From: Clostridium sp. CAG:411
Lineage (GTDB): Bacteria > Bacillota > Clostridia > Lachnospirales > Lachnospiraceae
Length of the DNA: 50,987 nucleotides
Reading direction: 5' to 3'
Assembly: GCA_000437275.1 (NCBI GenBank)
Contig: FR899694.1
Span: forward strand, 1 to 50,987
Part shown: positions 50,794 through 50,987 of the stretch, in pieces
How positions within the stretch are numbered: position 1 is the first letter of the stretch
Layout: each line of letters starts with the position of its first letter
Notes under the pieces: generated by a model
Told to the model about the DNA's origin: nothing
Databases searched by the model: none
What the model saw: only the letters and a program-made list of their open reading frames with translations
Translations under genes and position numbers: made by a program

Positions 50794-50822
50794 ATAATAC
50801 AACATAAAAGGAAGGCTGTCAA
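50794..50822 (-). promoter_or_regulatory. SigA-type promoter of the hemolysin III gene
   Basis: Minus-strand TTGACA (50817-50822), 17 bp, TATTAT (50794-50799). Confidence 0.75.
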
Positions 50823-50832
50823 TAGGTTTTTC

Positions 50833-50862
50833 TTGTCAGAATATAGCGGGAAGTGGTATAGT
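50833..50862 (+). promoter_or_regulatory. promoter of the DUF951 gene
   Basis: TTGTCA (50833-50838), 18 bp, TATAGT (50857-50862), about 50 bases before the start. Confidence 0.6.
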
Positions 50863-50917
50863 GTTACTATTCCTATTATTTAGATGGATAGATTTATTTT
50901 TATAAAGGAGAAAAAAT

Positions 50918-50987
50918 ATGGATATTCAGGTTGGAGATATTGTACGTTTAAAAAAGCAGCATCCTTGTGGAAACTTTGAATGGGAAG
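50918..50987 (+). CDS. DUF951 family protein, 3' end outside window
   Basis: First 23 codons: MDIQVGDIVRLKKQHPCGNF then EWE. DUF951 proteins (about 65 residues, YyzM-like) begin this way and have a conserved PCG. In Bacillus the gene lies close to the replication origin near ychF. GGAG precedes the ATG. The rest is cut off. Confidence 0.8.
   Translation, partial: MDIQVGDIVRLKKQHPCGNFEWE

Overview
The window reads as a chromosomal segment of a low-GC, probably motile Clostridia member, most likely Lachnospiraceae. This is a judgement from codon and base composition, gene content (LL-diaminopimelate aminotransferase DapL, gatCAB with a YvyF-like zinc protein inserted, long HPF, paired ParE/ParC-type topoisomerase genes) and strong SigA-type promoters with AGGAGG ribosome sites. 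CheW, a transmembrane chemoreceptor, a PilZ protein and a YvyF-like protein point to flagellar motility and c-di-GMP signalling. No phage, insertion sequence, CRISPR array, rRNA or tRNA was seen.

Layout. 1-4.3 kb: a partial unknown gene, the riboflavin ECF S component RibU, the AzlCD branched-chain amino acid exporter, PurE, and a secreted SH3 protein. 4.4-9.8 kb: a NarL-type two-component system divergent from a three-gene ABC-2 exporter with a palindromic operator between them, then a 34-residue membrane miniprotein. 9.8-13 kb: a DUF3169/XRE pair with three phased operators, an unknown coiled-coil protein, and a LytTR regulator with 21-bp direct repeats. 13.2-17.5 kb: topoisomerase parE-parC on the minus strand. 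From 17.8 kb onward almost everything is on the plus strand: dapL, gatC/yvyF-like/gatA/gatB, ridA, a CPBP protease, an NlpC/P60 wall hydrolase, PilZ, an ECF sigma factor with a DUF4179-like anti-sigma candidate, hpf, secA, prfB (with a programmed +1 frameshift), cheW, an ACT protein with hom, a GH13 amylase, thiSGHE, a BMP lipoprotein with a chemoreceptor and a soluble Cache protein, a zinc-type ArsR operon, gtrA, a nitroreductase, hemolysin III and a partial DUF951 gene.

Most interesting non-coding signals: (1) seven good DnaA boxes in about 110 bp between the anti-sigma gene and hpf, with no dnaA nearby; (2) a 35-nt element found five times, four copies lying 31-40 nt before the start codon of otherwise unrelated genes; (3) a family of short elements with GTAAC-GTTCAG terminal inverted repeats, three of four copies placed around the thiamine genes; (4) a long rod-like RNA hairpin between PilZ and the ECF sigma gene; (5) a structured purE leader. 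The most unusual protein is a soluble Cache protein (46569-47591) carrying a degenerate chemoreceptor tip at its N-terminus, downstream of a BMP-lipoprotein/chemoreceptor pair that may form one ligand-sensing unit.

Several genes (ribU, gatB, hom, the soluble Cache gene, hemolysin III, hpf) have a longer open frame whose first codon lies inside or directly abuts the ribosome-binding site; the next suitably spaced start is used here. All names come from reading the sequence; no database search was possible.
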